Positions 63,764 to 64,000 of a stretch of 64,000 bases of DNA are shown here, in pieces. This stretch comes from Crocinitomix algicola (GTDB lineage: Bacteria; Bacteroidota; Bacteroidia; Flavobacteriales_D; Crocinitomicaceae): contig NZ_LYPF02000001.1 of the NCBI RefSeq assembly GCF_001661595.2, positions 310,001-374,000 of the forward strand. The letters are read 5' to 3'. A model generated the notes under the pieces. The model was not told where the DNA came from. It ran no database searches and saw only the letters and a list, made by a program, of their open reading frames with translations. Each line of letters begins with the position of its first letter. The stretch's first letter is position 1. The position numbers and the translations under genes are program-made.

Positions 63764-64000
63764 TTAAATTTTTTCTACTAGTTTTTTCATAATCAAGGTC
63801 ATCTTCGGTTCCTGCTTCATAGCTACCTCAATAATTTCAGCAACGTTGACCTTTTTAATTTTTCCCGGCACACCTAAATCAGTTATAATAGACACTGCAA
63901 AGACTGGAATGTCCATATGACGAGCCACGATTACTTCTGGTACAGTTGACATACCTACAGTATCACCACCTATCGTCCTGATGTATTTATATTCAGCAGG
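63764..64000 (-). CDS. Purine nucleoside phosphorylase, partial (N-terminus outside window)
   Basis: The last 78 codons of the gene are visible: [20 protein letters not shown] then [27 protein letters not shown] and a final helix ([12 protein letters not shown]). The [15 protein letters not shown] motif, which includes the purine-site and phosphate-site residues, is specific to trimeric type I purine nucleoside phosphorylases (PunA/DeoD2 type). It cleaves purine nucleosides with phosphate. It is upstream of gatB in the operon. Confidence 0.92.
   Translation of the reverse strand, partial: PAEYKYIRTIGGDTVGMSTVPEVIVARHMDIPVFAVSIITDLGVPGKIKKVNVAEIIEVAMKQEPKMTLIMKKLVEKI

Overview
The window looks like a chromosome segment of an AT-rich Bacteroidota bacterium, most likely order Flavobacteriales. 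Reasons: several type IX secretion (T9SS) C-terminal domains, including a gliding-motility type B domain; a DUF1800/DUF1501 pair; type III glutamine synthetase; DUF3276; an LptD/amidase divergent pair; no Shine-Dalgarno pattern; and repeated TAnnTTTG boxes, the known Bacteroidota -7 promoter element, just upstream of starts. I see no rRNA, tRNA, CRISPR array or insertion sequence.

Layout. 1-1000: partial SGNH hydrolase and an acetyltransferase. 1120-2151: an unrecognised protein with kinase-like motifs. 2152-6540 (minus): two Fe-S redox proteins, an MCE/MlaD protein and a cell-wall amidase, divergent from lptD (6604-9171). 9175-12351: a PKD/T9SS type B protein and an alpha/beta hydrolase. 12415-16392: a tight operon of a small lipoprotein, a ribulose-phosphate-epimerase/CBS fusion, DAHP synthase, an HTH/KdsC-type phosphatase fusion and miaA. 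16452-23186: housekeeping genes (DUF3276, mtaB, rocD, yigZ, M42-like peptidase) plus unknowns. 23297-28834: DUF1800, DUF1501 and T9SS cargo, including a cargo gene with two in-frame stops. 28836-40692: glutamine synthetase III, Hsp20, lipoproteins, Omp28-like T9SS protein, Nudix, acyl-CoA carboxylase beta, methyltransferase, ElbB, DCC and AI-2E proteins. 40820-40957: a 45-residue Cys/Lys-rich protein with a near-perfect promoter.

41115-45547 is the most unusual part. It is a degenerating tandem array: a T9SS-type protein cut off near its C-terminus, then a remnant plus six paralogous small lipoproteins of two subfamilies (a and b). Four near-identical fragments, here called CF, are interleaved with them; each looks like the C-terminal end of a larger secreted protein. 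Each CF stop codon overlaps the next lipoprotein start. Junctions, one-base indels and mosaic conservation point to recent repeated recombination. The gene order recalls secreted-effector/immunity cassette arrays, but that function is only inferred.

45606-64000: a 37-residue membrane protein with an ABC-F ATPase; a DUF4878 lipoprotein; a YiiX-like hydrolase; a minus-strand operon (WG-repeat, TonB-like, AAC(3)-fold, ACC-deaminase-like); a plus-strand operon (LpxL-like acyltransferase, rarA, menA, trmD); small membrane and cold-shock genes; and a minus-strand operon (purine nucleoside phosphorylase, gatB, two TlpA paralogs, LpxH-type phosphatase). Envelope biogenesis is a recurring theme (LptD, MlaD, amidase, LpxL-like, LpxH-like, KdsC-like, TlpA).
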